A stretch of 30,426 bases of DNA from Paracoccaceae bacterium (GTDB taxonomy: Bacteria; Pseudomonadota; Alphaproteobacteria; Rhodobacterales; Rhodobacteraceae). The position numbers and the translations under genes were made by a program. The notes beneath the pieces were generated by a model that was not told the DNA's origin, searched no databases, and was given only the letters and a program-made list of their open reading frames with translations. Location: NCBI GenBank assembly GCA_013214715.1, contig JABSSB010000011.1, positions 1 to 30,426 on the forward strand. Reading direction: 5' to 3'. This document shows positions 6,822-14,788 of this stretch, piece after piece; positions within the stretch are counted from its first letter, which is position 1, and every line of letters begins with the position of its first letter.

Positions 6822-7181
6822 ATGGAACTACTTGCGTTCACCTTTCCATTGCTGTGCGGTGCAGTGGCCGCTTGGCTCGTTACCTCTAAACGGATCAGGC
6901 TTTGGATCACTTTGGTAACTGTCTGGCTGTGCGTTCCACTTGGCCTAGTGTCGTCAGTAGGGCTGGGCTTGTGGCTGAAAAATCTAGGAAATTGCCATGA
7001 CCATCGTGGGCGCGATGTTGTCGAGTGTTTGGTTTTTGGTCTCGACATTACCGAATGGGTGAATGGGTTGAAGATGGGCGGATATGCTTTCGCCTTTGTT
7101 GGCTTGCCTTGGTTCCTAGTTGGAGCGGTCCTACTCGCAATTGTCTTGCTAATTCGCATTCTACGAACGAAGCACCAGTAG
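6822..7181 (+). CDS. Small integral membrane protein, unknown function
   Basis: 119 aa with three likely membrane spans (about 4-20, 28-52 and 86-113) and a basic C-terminus (RILRTKHQ). Between spans two and three is a polar loop with two Cys (in GNCHDH and VECLVFG) and the string FGLDITEWVNGLKMGGYAF, which resembles a pattern seen in small hypothetical membrane proteins of this family of bacteria; no function is known to me. The start at 6822 lacks a clear ribosome site. It stands alone in the AT-richer island, 145 bases after the cyclase, and is not part of a visible operon. The hydrophobic pattern and absence of a better frame support it as a real gene. Confidence 0.6.
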   Translation: MELLAFTFPLLCGAVAAWLVTSKRIRLWITLVTVWLCVPLGLVSSVGLGLWLKNLGNCHDHRGRDVVECLVFGLDITEWVNGLKMGGYAFAFVGLPWFLVGAVLLAIVLLIRILRTKHQ

Positions 7182-7338
7182 GCGCCTGAACTTAAAGAAC
7201 ACAAATGGACGGTAGCTTTAGGCTCTTTACCGTTATTCGCTGCATTCAGTTCGAACGACCGTTATGAGGGACGAACCGGGCTTCGGGCGTTCTGAAGAGG
7301 AGCGGCCTTTCTCGACCACCCTGGGGTGAATGGGCCCA

Positions 7339-7355
7339 AAGGGGCAAAGCCCCTT
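7339..7355 (-). terminator. Possible terminator of ubiK
   Basis: AAGGGGC / GCCCCTT, a perfect 7-bp stem with a 3-base loop, overlapping the ubiK stop codon. On the minus strand only three T follow before G, so termination would be weak. Confidence 0.4.
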
Positions 7356-7596
7356 ACTTGCCCGCTTCCAGCGCCTTGATCCGCGCCTCAAGCGCTGCGT
7401 TCTCCTCGCGCGCCTTCTGCGCCATCGCGCGAACGGCATCGAATTCTTCGCGCGTGACCAGATCGCGATCGGCCAGCCAGCGATCCATCATGGATTTCAT
7501 CGCGGTCTCCGCCTCTTCCCGTGCGCCCTGCGCCACGCCCATCGCGTTGGTCATCAGCTGCGAAATATCGTCCAGAACCTTGTTACGAGTCTGCAT
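7354..7596 (-). CDS. ubiK: UbiK-family accessory factor (BMFP domain)
   Basis: 80 aa, the normal length of the BMFP/YqiC family. The N-terminal amphipathic half (MQTRNKVLDDISQLMTNAMG) is followed by a basic-acidic helix with REEFDAVRAMAQKAREEN and a C-terminal coiled coil (ALEARIKALEAGK). In E. coli UbiK binds UbiJ and lipids and helps the aerobic ubiquinone synthesis complex; related proteins can fuse membranes in vitro. GGAG lies eight bases before the ATG at 7596. It faces lgt across about 93 bases, an arrangement common in Rhodobacteraceae. The family call is firm, the ubiquinone role is by homology. Confidence 0.88.
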   Translation of the reverse strand: MQTRNKVLDDISQLMTNAMGVAQGAREEAETAMKSMMDRWLADRDLVTREEFDAVRAMAQKAREENAALEARIKALEAGK

Positions 7597-7645
7597 CTGT
7601 CACTCTCCTGTGATCCTGCCCCCTATATGGGGAGGCAAAGCCCGC

Positions 7646-7666
7646 GGGGCAAGCTTGACTTGCCCC
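7646..7666. promoter_or_regulatory. Palindrome between ubiK and lgt
   Basis: GGGGCAAG / CTTGCCCC, a perfect 8-bp inverted repeat with a 5-base centre, in the short divergent promoter region. It overlaps TTGACT (7655-7660), a possible -35 for lgt. It could be an operator or an RNA hairpin in the lgt leader; no regulator is indicated. Confidence 0.3.
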
Positions 7667-7689
7667 CGCCCAGACCGCATCACGCCCTC

Positions 7690-8580
7690 ATGTTCGCCGC
7701 CATACCCTTCCCCGACCTATCGCCCGATCTTGTCAGTTTCACCTTCTTCGGGATGACATTTGCGCTGCGCTGGTATGCGTTGGCCTATATCGTGGGCATC
7801 GTGATCGCCTGGCGCATGGGCGTTGCCGCCGTGCGTCGACCCGCCTTGTGGGGTGGGGCGCCGCCGATGACCCCCAAACAGATCGAAGACATGCTGACCT
7901 GGATCATCCTTGGCGTGATCCTGGGCGGGCGACTGGGCTATGTTCTGTTCTACCAGCCGGTCTATTACCTACAGAACCCCGCCGAAATCCTGATGGTCTG
8001 GCAAGGGGGGATGTCTTTTCATGGTGGACTATTGGGCGTCGTGGTCGCGTCCTACCTTTACGCCCGCTCGCAAAAGGCACCGATCCTGCAAACTGCTGAT
8101 CTGATCGCGCACACAATCCCGCCGGGGCTTTTGCTGGGCCGTCTTGCAAATTTCATCAATGCCGAGCTTTGGGGCCGCCAAACCGACCTTCCCTTGGGTG
8201 TCATCTTCCCCGGAGAGGCCGCGCAATTCTGCCCCGGCGTGGTCGGCCTGTGCGCCCGCCACCCCTCGCAGCTTTATGAAGCCCTGCTAGAAGGGCTGAT
8301 CCTCGGCGCGGTGCTGATCTGGATGGTCTGGCGGCGCGGCGCGTTGCAGCGACCCGGCACAGCCACGGGCATCTTTTTCGCGGGCTATGGGATCGGGCGT
8401 TTCATCGTTGAGTTCTTCCGCCAGCCAGACGCGCAATTCGTCTCGCCCGGAAATCCGCTGGGGCTGGCCTGGCATATCGATGGTTGGGGCCTGACCATGG
8501 GCCAGATCCTGTGCCTACCCATGATCGCCCTGGGGCTGTGGCTGATCCTGCGCGCGCGACGGCGAGCCGCAACGGGATGA
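7690..8580 (+). CDS. lgt: Prolipoprotein diacylglyceryl transferase
   Basis: 296 aa. Moves diacylglycerol from phosphatidylglycerol to the lipobox Cys of prolipoproteins in the inner membrane, the first step of lipoprotein maturation. Start at 7690 places the usual AAIPFPDLSP opening at the N-terminus; the frame stays open further upstream, but that part lies opposite ubiK and is not Lgt-like. Key parts: His111 in SFHGGLLG, the signature GRLANFINAELWGR (150-163) with Arg151, RHPSQLYEA (190-198), and the C-terminal GRFIVEFFRQPD (236-247). Seven membrane spans are expected. Coupled to the next gene by ATGA. No clear ribosome site precedes the start. Confidence 0.95.
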   Translation: MFAAIPFPDLSPDLVSFTFFGMTFALRWYALAYIVGIVIAWRMGVAAVRRPALWGGAPPMTPKQIEDMLTWIILGVILGGRLGYVLFYQPVYYLQNPAEILMVWQGGMSFHGGLLGVVVASYLYARSQKAPILQTADLIAHTIPPGLLLGRLANFINAELWGRQTDLPLGVIFPGEAAQFCPGVVGLCARHPSQLYEALLEGLILGAVLIWMVWRRGALQRPGTATGIFFAGYGIGRFIVEFFRQPDAQFVSPGNPLGLAWHIDGWGLTMGQILCLPMIALGLWLILRARRRAATG

Positions 8581-9647
8581 GCTTGAAAGACCATATCCTT
8601 CAGGAACTCCGTCAGGCCGGCCCGATGGGTGTGGATCGGTTCATGACGCTGTGCCTGTTGCATCCGCGATGGGGCTATTACACGTGCCGCGACCCGCTGG
8701 GCGCTCGGGGCGATTTCACCACCGCGCCCGAAATCTCGCAGATGTTTGGCGAATTGATCGGCCTTGCACTCGCGCAGAGCTGGATGGATCAAGGCGCGCC
8801 ATCGGCCTTCACACTGGCTGAGCTTGGCCCCGGCCGCGGCACGCTGATGGCCGATATTTTGCGCGCCACCAGCGCAGTGCCCGGCTTTCATGATGCAGCG
8901 CAGGTCGTGCTGGTCGAACGCTCGCCCACCTTGCGCACCAAACAGGCCCAGGCCGTGCCGCAAGCCGATTTCGCAGACAGCACCGCCGACCTACCTGAGA
9001 CGCCGGTCTTTGCTGTGGGCAACGAATTCCTCGACGCTCTGCCGATTCGCCAGTTTCAACGCAGCGGCGCGGGCTGGGCCGAACGGTTGATCGGGCTGGA
9101 CGGCGACGCGCTCCGCTGGGGGCTTGGCCCAGTGTCGAACCATCCCGCGCTGATCCATCGCCTCGATGATACGCGAGACGGCGATGTGGTGGAACTCTGC
9201 CCGGCCATGCGCGATGTTTTGCAGCCCCTTGGCAGCCGGATCACCCGGCATGGCGGGGCGGTACTGTTCGTGGATTATGGCGACTGGCGCAGCCTTGGTG
9301 ATACCTTTCAGGCCGTACAAAACCACGCCGTTACTGACCCTCTCATCCAACCGGGGGAGGCCGATCTGACCGCACATGTCGATTTTGAAGCCCTCGCTCA
9401 GATCGGGCAGGCATCGGGTTTGCGCGCCTCTCCCATGGTGCCGCAGGGCGTATTCCTGGAACGGCTGGGCATCACGGCCCGCGCTCAGGCTTTGGCCCGG
9501 CACCTGACGGGCACGGCGCTGCAATCCCATATTGCCGCGCATCGGCGCTTGACCCACCCCGATGAAATGGGGTCACTGTTCAAAGTGATTGGACTGGCCC
9601 CGATGGCCGCCCCCTTGCCGCCCGGACTGGAGCCTCATGAGTCTTGA
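8577..9647 (+). CDS. MidA/NDUFAF7-family SAM-dependent methyltransferase
   Basis: 356 aa. COG1565-type class I methyltransferase. GDFTTAPEISQMFGE (45-59) is the family hallmark, AELGPGRGTL (81-90) binds SAM, and NEFLDALPIRQF (149-160) is the second conserved block. The mitochondrial homologue NDUFAF7 dimethylates an arginine of the NDUFS2 subunit of complex I; by analogy the bacterial substrate may be NuoD, but this is inference. The start ATG at 8577 overlaps the lgt stop by 4 bases (ATGA), and the 3' end overlaps pgeF by 11 bases. The lgt-midA-pgeF order is usual in this bacterial family. The frame could be extended 31 codons upstream inside lgt, which is not supported by the family. Confidence 0.9.
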   Translation: MSLKDHILQELRQAGPMGVDRFMTLCLLHPRWGYYTCRDPLGARGDFTTAPEISQMFGELIGLALAQSWMDQGAPSAFTLAELGPGRGTLMADILRATSAVPGFHDAAQVVLVERSPTLRTKQAQAVPQADFADSTADLPETPVFAVGNEFLDALPIRQFQRSGAGWAERLIGLDGDALRWGLGPVSNHPALIHRLDDTRDGDVVELCPAMRDVLQPLGSRITRHGGAVLFVDYGDWRSLGDTFQAVQNHAVTDPLIQPGEADLTAHVDFEALAQIGQASGLRASPMVPQGVFLERLGITARAQALARHLTGTALQSHIAAHRRLTHPDEMGSLFKVIGLAPMAAPLPPGLEPHES

Positions 9648-10392
9648 GCGTCTGACCTCGCATCTGTTGGAGCCCGTGCCGCACGGGTTCTTCTCTCGCC
9701 GCGGCGGCGCGTCGTCCGGGATTTTCGAAGGATTGAATTGCGGCCCCGGCTCCTCCGATCAGGCCGAGGCCGTGGCCATGAATCGCGCCCGCGTCGCAAG
9801 TGACATGGGGGTGGGGGACAGTGAGCTGCTGACACTGCATCAAGTGCATTCTGCGGATGTGGTGACCGTGAACCAACCCTTCACGGACCGGCCCCGCGCC
9901 GACGCGATGGTGACTGCGACGCCCGGTCTTGCGCTCGGGATCCTGACTGCCGATTGCATGCCGGTCCTGTTTGTCGACCCCAAGGCCAGGGTGATCGGCG
10001 CGGCCCATGCCGGCTGGCGCGGCGCTTTGGCGGGCATTTTGGAAAATGTGCTGGACGGGATGGAGGCGCTGGGGGCCAGCCGCTGTGACATTTCGGCTGC
10101 CATCGGCCCGTCCATCAGCCAGCGCGCCTATGAAGTCGGACCGGAATTTTTTGAAGATCTGTTGCAGGACGACCCGGGCCACAGCCGTTTTTTCGCCGGA
10201 GGCACAGGCGACCGGATGATGTTCGACTTGCCCTCTTTCGGGCTGCATCGCCTGCGCGCGGCCGGGATAGCTCAGGCCCATTGGACCGGGCATTGCACCT
10301 ATTCCGAGCCGGAGCGGTTTTTCAGCTATCGCCGTAGCACCCACCGGAATGAGGCTGATTACGGCCGCCTGATTTCGGTGATCCGGCTTTAA
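9637..10392 (+). CDS. pgeF: Peptidoglycan editing factor PgeF (YfiH/laccase-domain family)
   Basis: 251 aa from the ATG at 9637. The metal site His71 (LHQVHSADV), Cys107 (TADCMPVL) and His124 (AAHAGWRG) falls at the same numbers as in E. coli YfiH. E. coli PgeF removes wrongly incorporated serine from UDP-MurNAc-L-Ser, keeping L-Ala at position one of the peptidoglycan stem; human LACC1 is a distant relative with purine nucleoside activity, and older annotations call the family polyphenol oxidase. Overlaps the methyltransferase by 11 bases. A frame extension of 16 codons upstream exists but begins with non-family sequence. Its TAA lies in TTAA, shared with the opposing regulator gene. Confidence 0.93.
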   Translation: MSLERLTSHLLEPVPHGFFSRRGGASSGIFEGLNCGPGSSDQAEAVAMNRARVASDMGVGDSELLTLHQVHSADVVTVNQPFTDRPRADAMVTATPGLALGILTADCMPVLFVDPKARVIGAAHAGWRGALAGILENVLDGMEALGASRCDISAAIGPSISQRAYEVGPEFFEDLLQDDPGHSRFFAGGTGDRMMFDLPSFGLHRLRAAGIAQAHWTGHCTYSEPERFFSYRRSTHRNEADYGRLISVIRL

Positions 10393-10889
10393 GCCTCTTT
10401 CGCCAGGCGGGCTTCCAACACATCAAAGGGCACGCCCGGCTCATCCTTGGCGCCACGAATGACCAGCGAGGTCTTGACGCTCGCCACATTCGGCGTGCTG
10501 AGCAATTCGCCGGTCAGAAAGCTTTGGAAGCTCGACAGATCGGGGGCAGAGCATTTCAGGATGAAATCGACCTCCCCGTTCAGCATGTGGCATTCACGCA
10601 CCAGCGGCCAGCTGCGGCAACGGTCTTCAAAGGCCACAAGCTCGGCCTCGGCCTGACTTTCCAGTCCGACCATCGCGAAGACCTGCACTTCAAAGCCAAG
10701 TGCGCGGCTGTCTACCTCGGCATGGTAGCCACGGATCAGCCCCATTTCCTCAAGGGTGCGGACCCGGCGCAAACAGGGCGGGGCCGAAATTCCGACACGC
10801 TTGGCCAGTTCAACATTGGTCATGCGACCATCTGCTTGCAGCTCCGACAGAATCTTGCGATCGATAGCGTCCAGTCGATGTGTGACCAT
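10389..10889 (-). CDS. Lrp/AsnC-family transcriptional regulator
   Basis: 166 aa from the ATG at 10889, which has GGGAG six bases upstream; the frame runs 54 codons further but across the promoter. N-terminal winged helix-turn-helix (DAIDRKILSELQADGRM at 7-23, then recognition helix VGISAPPCLRRVRTLE), and a C-terminal RAM (Lrp/AsnC ligand-binding) domain from about 65 to 145. Such proteins form dimers to octamers and bind amino acids or other small ligands. Divergent from trxB across 206 bases that hold three phased GCGCAA sites and its own likely promoter, so autoregulation and control of trxB are likely. Ligand unknown. Confidence 0.93.
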   Translation of the reverse strand: MVTHRLDAIDRKILSELQADGRMTNVELAKRVGISAPPCLRRVRTLEEMGLIRGYHAEVDSRALGFEVQVFAMVGLESQAEAELVAFEDRCRSWPLVRECHMLNGEVDFILKCSAPDLSSFQSFLTGELLSTPNVASVKTSLVIRGAKDEPGVPFDVLEARLAKEA

Positions 10890-10919
10890 TATGCTCCCTT
10901 CCCCGAGTATTTTGCGGTT

Positions 10920-10947
10920 GTTATACCAGCCCGGTTTTGTTGCGCAA
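10920..10947 (-). promoter_or_regulatory. Likely promoter of the Lrp-type regulator
   Basis: On the minus strand TTGCGC (10947-10942) and TATAAC (10925-10920) are 16 bases apart, 30 bases ahead of the start codon. The -35 is itself the first GCGCAA site, so a bound regulator would block it. Confidence 0.5.
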
Positions 10948-10993
10948 TAATATTGCGCCACCGCGCAATAATATTTGACGCTAGCGCAACAAA
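10942..10993. promoter_or_regulatory. Three phased GCGCAA sites in the lrp-trxB divergent region
   Basis: GCGCAA[T/C]AA occurs at 10942, 10963 and 10984, exactly 21 bases apart, that is two helical turns each. The first is the left half of a perfect 17-bp palindrome, GCGCAATAATATTGCGC (10942-10958). The second repeats GCGCAATAATATT. The third is the right arm of a 10-bp inverted repeat TTTGTTGCGC / GCGCAACAAA (10936-10945 and 10984-10993). Same-face spacing fits binding of an Lrp-type multimer with wrapped DNA. Confidence 0.65.
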
Positions 10994-11095
10994 GATCAGC
11001 AGGTTGTAACGGGGCTTCAATCCCAGGCACCGCCGGATTATATGCAATCACCCAAGCCGCGCGACAGGCGCGCCTGCCAGCATCACGAGGTCCAG

Positions 11096-12037
11096 ATGAG
11101 CGACACCCGCCACACCAAAGTATTGATTATCGGCTCCGGCCCGGCCGGTTACACCGCGGCGGTCTATGCGTCCCGCGCGATGTTGGCGCCCATTCTGGTG
11201 CAAGGCATTGAACCCGGCGGCCAGTTGACCACCACGACCGAAGTTGAGAACTGGCCCGGCGACACCGAAGTGCAGGGCCCAGACCTAATGGTGCGAATGC
11301 AGGACCACGCCAAGGCGATGGGTTGTGAGGTGATCGGCGACATCATCACCGAGCTTGACACCGACGCCCGCCCCTTTAAGGCCAAGGGTGACAGCGGCAC
11401 GGTTTATACCGCCGATGCCGTCATTCTGGCCACCGGCGCGCGCGCCAAATGGCTGGGCCTGCCATCTGAAGAGAAATTCAAAGGGTTTGGTGTCTCGGCC
11501 TGCGCGACCTGTGACGGGTTCTTCTATCGCGGGCAGGAGATCGTCGTGATCGGTGGCGGCAACACAGCGGTCGAAGAGGCGCTGTTTCTGACCAATTTCG
11601 CCTCAAAGGTCACGCTGGTGCATCGGCGCGACACGTTGCGGGCCGAAAAGATCCTGCAGGATCGCCTGTTCAAGCATCCCAAGATCGAAACGCTCTGGCA
11701 TCACACGCTGGAAGAGGTTGTGGGCGTTGACGCGCCCAAAGGCGTCGAAGGCATCCGCGCCAAGCATGTCGAGACTGGCGAGATCACCGAGATCCCGGCC
11801 AAAGGCGTCTTTGTCGCCATCGGCCACGCACCTGCGACCGAATTGGTGACCAACAAGCTTGAGCTGCACAATGGCGGTTATGTGAAGGTCAAAGCGGGCA
11901 CGACCGAAACCTCCATCCCCGGCATCTTCGCCGCGGGTGACCTGACCGACCATGTTTACCGTCAGGCTGTGACCTCGGCCGGGATGGGCTGCATGGCTGC
12001 ATTGGATGCCGAACGGTTCCTCGCTGCACAAGACTAA
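11096..12037 (+). CDS. trxB: Thioredoxin-disulfide reductase
   Basis: 313 aa from ATG 11096, preceded by GAGG seven to eight bases away; 18 further upstream codons are open but unlike the family. FAD- and NADPH-dependent reduction of thioredoxin in the cytoplasm. FAD motif GSGPAG (13-18), redox-active Cys136-Ala-Thr-Cys139, NADPH motif GGGNTA (153-158) with HRRDTLR (176-182) selecting the 2'-phosphate, and the C-terminal FAD block GDLTDHVYRQAVTSAGMG. Normal length. Divergent from an Lrp-type regulator, a pairing common in Rhodobacteraceae, which suggests control of thiol redox by that regulator. Confidence 0.96.
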   Translation: MSDTRHTKVLIIGSGPAGYTAAVYASRAMLAPILVQGIEPGGQLTTTTEVENWPGDTEVQGPDLMVRMQDHAKAMGCEVIGDIITELDTDARPFKAKGDSGTVYTADAVILATGARAKWLGLPSEEKFKGFGVSACATCDGFFYRGQEIVVIGGGNTAVEEALFLTNFASKVTLVHRRDTLRAEKILQDRLFKHPKIETLWHHTLEEVVGVDAPKGVEGIRAKHVETGEITEIPAKGVFVAIGHAPATELVTNKLELHNGGYVKVKAGTTETSIPGIFAAGDLTDHVYRQAVTSAGMGCMAALDAERFLAAQD

Positions 12038-12050
12038 CCCGCGCTTTGGC

Positions 12051-12067
12051 GCACGCGCATCGCGTGC
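12051..12067 (+). terminator. Hairpin after trxB
   Basis: GCACGCG / CGCGTGC, 7-bp perfect stem with a CAT loop, 14 bases after the trxB stop. No T run follows, so a terminator role is uncertain. Confidence 0.35.
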
Positions 12068-12108
12068 TAGGCTCCGTCCTTTGATAATTCAACGGAGGGA
12101 GGGTAAAC

Positions 12109-13389
12109 ATGCAGGATCATTACGGGAACAAAGTGTCCACCGCGTCAAATGACGCGGTGACGGGGTATGACCGCGGCGTTTACCTCTTTCTCAGCGGCAC
12201 GCATGGCGCGGCGGAGGCCTTCGGTCAGGCAATTGCGGCAGATGACGGGTTTGCGCTGGCCCATGCCGGGCAGGCCCGCGCGCTTATGATGGGCGGCGAC
12301 ATGGCAGGCTCCAAGGCTGCCATTGCCCGCGCAGACGCGCTGGCCCCCGGCGTTACGCCCCGCGAACAGGCTCATATCGCCGCTTTTGTCCATCTGCTGT
12401 CAGGCCGCCCGGCTGACGCCATGGCCACAGTGCGCGCGCATGTGCAGGAGCATCCCCGCGACGCGATGGTGGCGCAGCTTTGCACCAGTGTTTTCGGGCT
12501 GATCGGCTTTTCCGGCAAAACCGGGCGGGAGGCCGAATTGCTCGCCTATACCGCAGGGCTTCTCCCGCATTATGGTGAGGATTGGTGGATGATGTCGCAA
12601 CATGCCGTGTCGCTCTGCGAAACAGGGCAACTGGATGCCTCGGCAACACTGATGGAGCGCTCGCTGGCACTGAACCCGCGCAATGCGCATGGCGCTCATT
12701 TCAAGGCGCATGAACAATATGAAGCCGGGGAGACCACCGCAGGCCGCGCCTATCTGGGCGACTGGATCACCGATTACGACCGCCGGTCGATCCTGCATGG
12801 GCATCTCAGCTGGCATCTGGCGCTTTGGGCGCTGCATGATGGCGATACAGACGCGATGTGGGCGGCGGTGGACCACGGCGTCGCGCCTGGTACGGGGCAT
12901 TCCCTGCCCATCAATGTCCTGACCGACACAGCCGCGATTTATTATCGTGCCGAAATTGCCGGGCATGAGGTCGCGCCCGACCGTTGGGCCGGGCTCAGCG
13001 ATTATGCCGCCAATGTCTTCCCACAAACCGGCCAAAGCTTTGCCGATCTGCATGCGGCCCTGGCCCATGCCATGGCCGGTCAGGGCGAAAGGCTGGCGCA
13101 AATTGCCGAAGGCGCCTCGGGCTTTGCCGGGGATCTGGTGCGCCCGGTCGCGCGGGCCTGGGGCGCGATCGCGCGGCACGACTGGGCAGGCGCACTGGAC
13201 GGGCTGTTGCCCGCCATGGCCGCGACCGAACGCTTGGGCGGCAGCCGGGCGCAGCGCGATCTGATTGAACTGGCTTATGTCAATGTTCTGATGCGGCTGG
13301 GTCACAGCGATGAAGCCCGCCATACCCTGAAGCTGCGGCGCCCCGTTCTGACAACCAAACCACCCGTCAGCGGGCTACAGATGGCTTAA
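12109..13389 (+). CDS. TTC38-like tetratricopeptide repeat protein
   Basis: 426 aa, alpha-helical throughout. Helix pairs typical of TPR are seen at about 34-65 (AAEAFGQAIAADDGFALAHA) and 155-205 (ASATLMERSLALNPRNAHGA). The overall layout, with DWWMMSQHAVSLCETGQ at 157-173, SWHLALWALHDGD at 234-246 and PINVLTDTAAIYYR in the middle, is that of the TTC38 family found in bacteria and animals. Function unknown; a protein-binding scaffold or lyase-like role is only guesswork. The start is certain: GGAGGGAGGG stands a few bases upstream. It stands alone between trxB and a pseudogene on the other strand. No signal peptide, so probably cytoplasmic. Confidence 0.82.
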   Translation: MQDHYGNKVSTASNDAVTGYDRGVYLFLSGTHGAAEAFGQAIAADDGFALAHAGQARALMMGGDMAGSKAAIARADALAPGVTPREQAHIAAFVHLLSGRPADAMATVRAHVQEHPRDAMVAQLCTSVFGLIGFSGKTGREAELLAYTAGLLPHYGEDWWMMSQHAVSLCETGQLDASATLMERSLALNPRNAHGAHFKAHEQYEAGETTAGRAYLGDWITDYDRRSILHGHLSWHLALWALHDGDTDAMWAAVDHGVAPGTGHSLPINVLTDTAAIYYRAEIAGHEVAPDRWAGLSDYAANVFPQTGQSFADLHAALAHAMAGQGERLAQIAEGASGFAGDLVRPVARAWGAIARHDWAGALDGLLPAMAATERLGGSRAQRDLIELAYVNVLMRLGHSDEARHTLKLRRPVLTTKPPVSGLQMA

Positions 13390-13433
13390 CGCGTTTCGCG
13401 CGAGATCTGTGTAAACCGCCCCGATGGGACCTG

Positions 13434-13836
13434 CTAAGCAGCGCTGACATCCCAGCTATTGAGATAGCTGACCGCTCTGTGACACCGGCCATCTTCCAAT
13501 GCGACCGCGACGACCCGACGCAAGAATTCATGTGGCCCATCCTAGCTGACTGAGCAACCTTCATCTTCATCAAATCCAGGCAACACGGCCCAGGGGTCGC
13601 TGAGCGTATAAAGCGTTCCATGCACCATGTCCGACGGATTGCCCGATGGCACCGCCCACGGAGAACTGTTTTGCCCCGGCTCATCCAGGTCGTCGATGAT
13701 GTAGAGCCGCACGCGGAACTGGCCGCGCCCGATCAGGCGGCCATGCTGCCGCAGCATGACGCCCATCGGATACTTGACCACAGTCAGAACTGTGCCACAG
13801 ACAGAAAACTTGGCCTTGGTGATGATGGTAGGTCAA
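13434..13836 (-). pseudogene. Broken gamma-glutamylcyclotransferase (AIG2-like) gene
   Basis: Read on the minus strand, the frame gives a clear AIG2/GGCT-type protein: PMGVMLRQHGRLIGRGQFRV, then VHGTLYTLSDP and FDEDEGC with the expected acidic active-site residue. An in-frame TAG at 13544-13542 interrupts it, yet the same frame goes on with the expected C-terminus (EFLRRVVAVALEDG, then YLNSWDVSAA) to TAG 13436-13434. At the N-terminus the FVYGTL motif is worn down to SVCGTVL and no ATG precedes it; a shift at the A-run 13805-13808 would join it to a frame starting with TTG at 13836. One nonsense mutation plus a damaged start means the gene is very likely dead. Upper boundary is approximate. 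Confidence 0.8.
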
Positions 13837-13945
13837 TCCTGTTCCGGCGCCTCTGTGACGCCTGACGCGAAGGCTCAAACCAAGGGCCATGTAGCATTGA
13901 GGGATGGGTATTTTCATTCGACGACAGGCAGGCTAGGCAGCGTGC

Positions 13946-14788
13946 ATGCGTTTGATCCTGCTGACCTCAATCACGATGCTGGCCTTTGCAGCGAATTCCC
14001 TACTGACGCGGTTGGCCGTCGATAGCGGTGCCGCCAGTGCCGGAGGATTTGCCATTCTGCGCGTGGCCGCAGGTGCGGCGATGTTGCTGGCACTGGCGTC
14101 CCTGCAGGGCCGCGGGTTGCGCTGGACGGGTGCCGCGCGCTTTGGCGGGGCGTTGAGTCTGACGCTTTACATGGTGGGCTTTTCCATCGCTTATCTGACA
14201 CTGGATGCGGGCCTTGGCGCATTGATCCTGTTTGGCGTCGTTCAGGTGGGGATGTTCACCCTGTCGGCCCTGCAAGGGCGCAAGCCCGGACGGCGCGATC
14301 TGGCCGGCGCGGTGATTGCCTTTGGAGGGCTGGCCTGGGTGGTCTGGCCGTCTGGCGCAGCGCAGGTCGAGGCCTCTGGCGCGGTCGCGATGGGGCTGGC
14401 TGGTCTAGGTTGGGCAGCCTACACGCTGCTGGGCCGGTCGGAACGTGACCCTCTGGCCGGGACGGCGGCAAATTTTGCGCTGGCGCTGCCTGTGACCGCA
14501 CTGGCGATCCTTGCCTTGGACGCGCCTTTGGACATGACCGCGCGCGGCGCAGCGCTGGCGGTACTGTCCGGCGCCGTGACATCCGGTTTGGGCTATGCAC
14601 TGTGGTATGCGCTGCAACCGCAACTCGGCGCGATCCGTGCGGCGGTGGTGCAGTTATCCGTGCCAGTCATCGCTTTGGGGTTGGGCGCATGGTGGCTCGG
14701 TGAAAGCCTGACGCCGCGCCTGTTGCTGGGCGGGGCACTGGTGCTGGGCGGGATTGCCCTGACCCTGCCAATCGGACGCAAACGCTGA
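13946..14788 (+). CDS. DMT-superfamily (EamA) transporter
   Basis: 280 aa with ten predicted membrane spans in two EamA halves (about 1-132 and 140-276). Typical features are the opening TMLAFAANSLLTRLAVDSG, GWAAYTLLGR at the start of the second half, and GYALWYALQPQLGAIRAAVV near residues 213-232. EamA proteins move metabolites such as amino acids or purines out of or into the cytoplasm; the substrate is not predictable. Its stop overlaps the phnM start by one base (TGATG), so the two are co-translated, which hints at a shared substrate pathway (inference). It lies 110 bases after the broken cyclotransferase gene on the other strand. Confidence 0.88.
   Translation: MRLILLTSITMLAFAANSLLTRLAVDSGAASAGGFAILRVAAGAAMLLALASLQGRGLRWTGAARFGGALSLTLYMVGFSIAYLTLDAGLGALILFGVVQVGMFTLSALQGRKPGRRDLAGAVIAFGGLAWVVWPSGAAQVEASGAVAMGLAGLGWAAYTLLGRSERDPLAGTAANFALALPVTALAILALDAPLDMTARGAALAVLSGAVTSGLGYALWYALQPQLGAIRAAVVQLSVPVIALGLGAWWLGESLTPRLLLGGALVLGGIALTLPIGRKR

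Noticed and set aside
4563..7338. Prophage, integron or transposon in the island
   Set aside because: No integrase, transposase, attC-like array or terminal inverted repeats were found; only the direct repeats support mobility.
7330..7689. Upstream extension of the lgt frame
   Set aside because: Runs opposite ubiK and lacks Lgt character; the family N-terminus begins at 7690.
10890..11051. 54-codon N-terminal extension of the Lrp-type regulator
   Set aside because: Covers the promoter and operator region; the ATG at 10889 has a good ribosome site and matches the family start.
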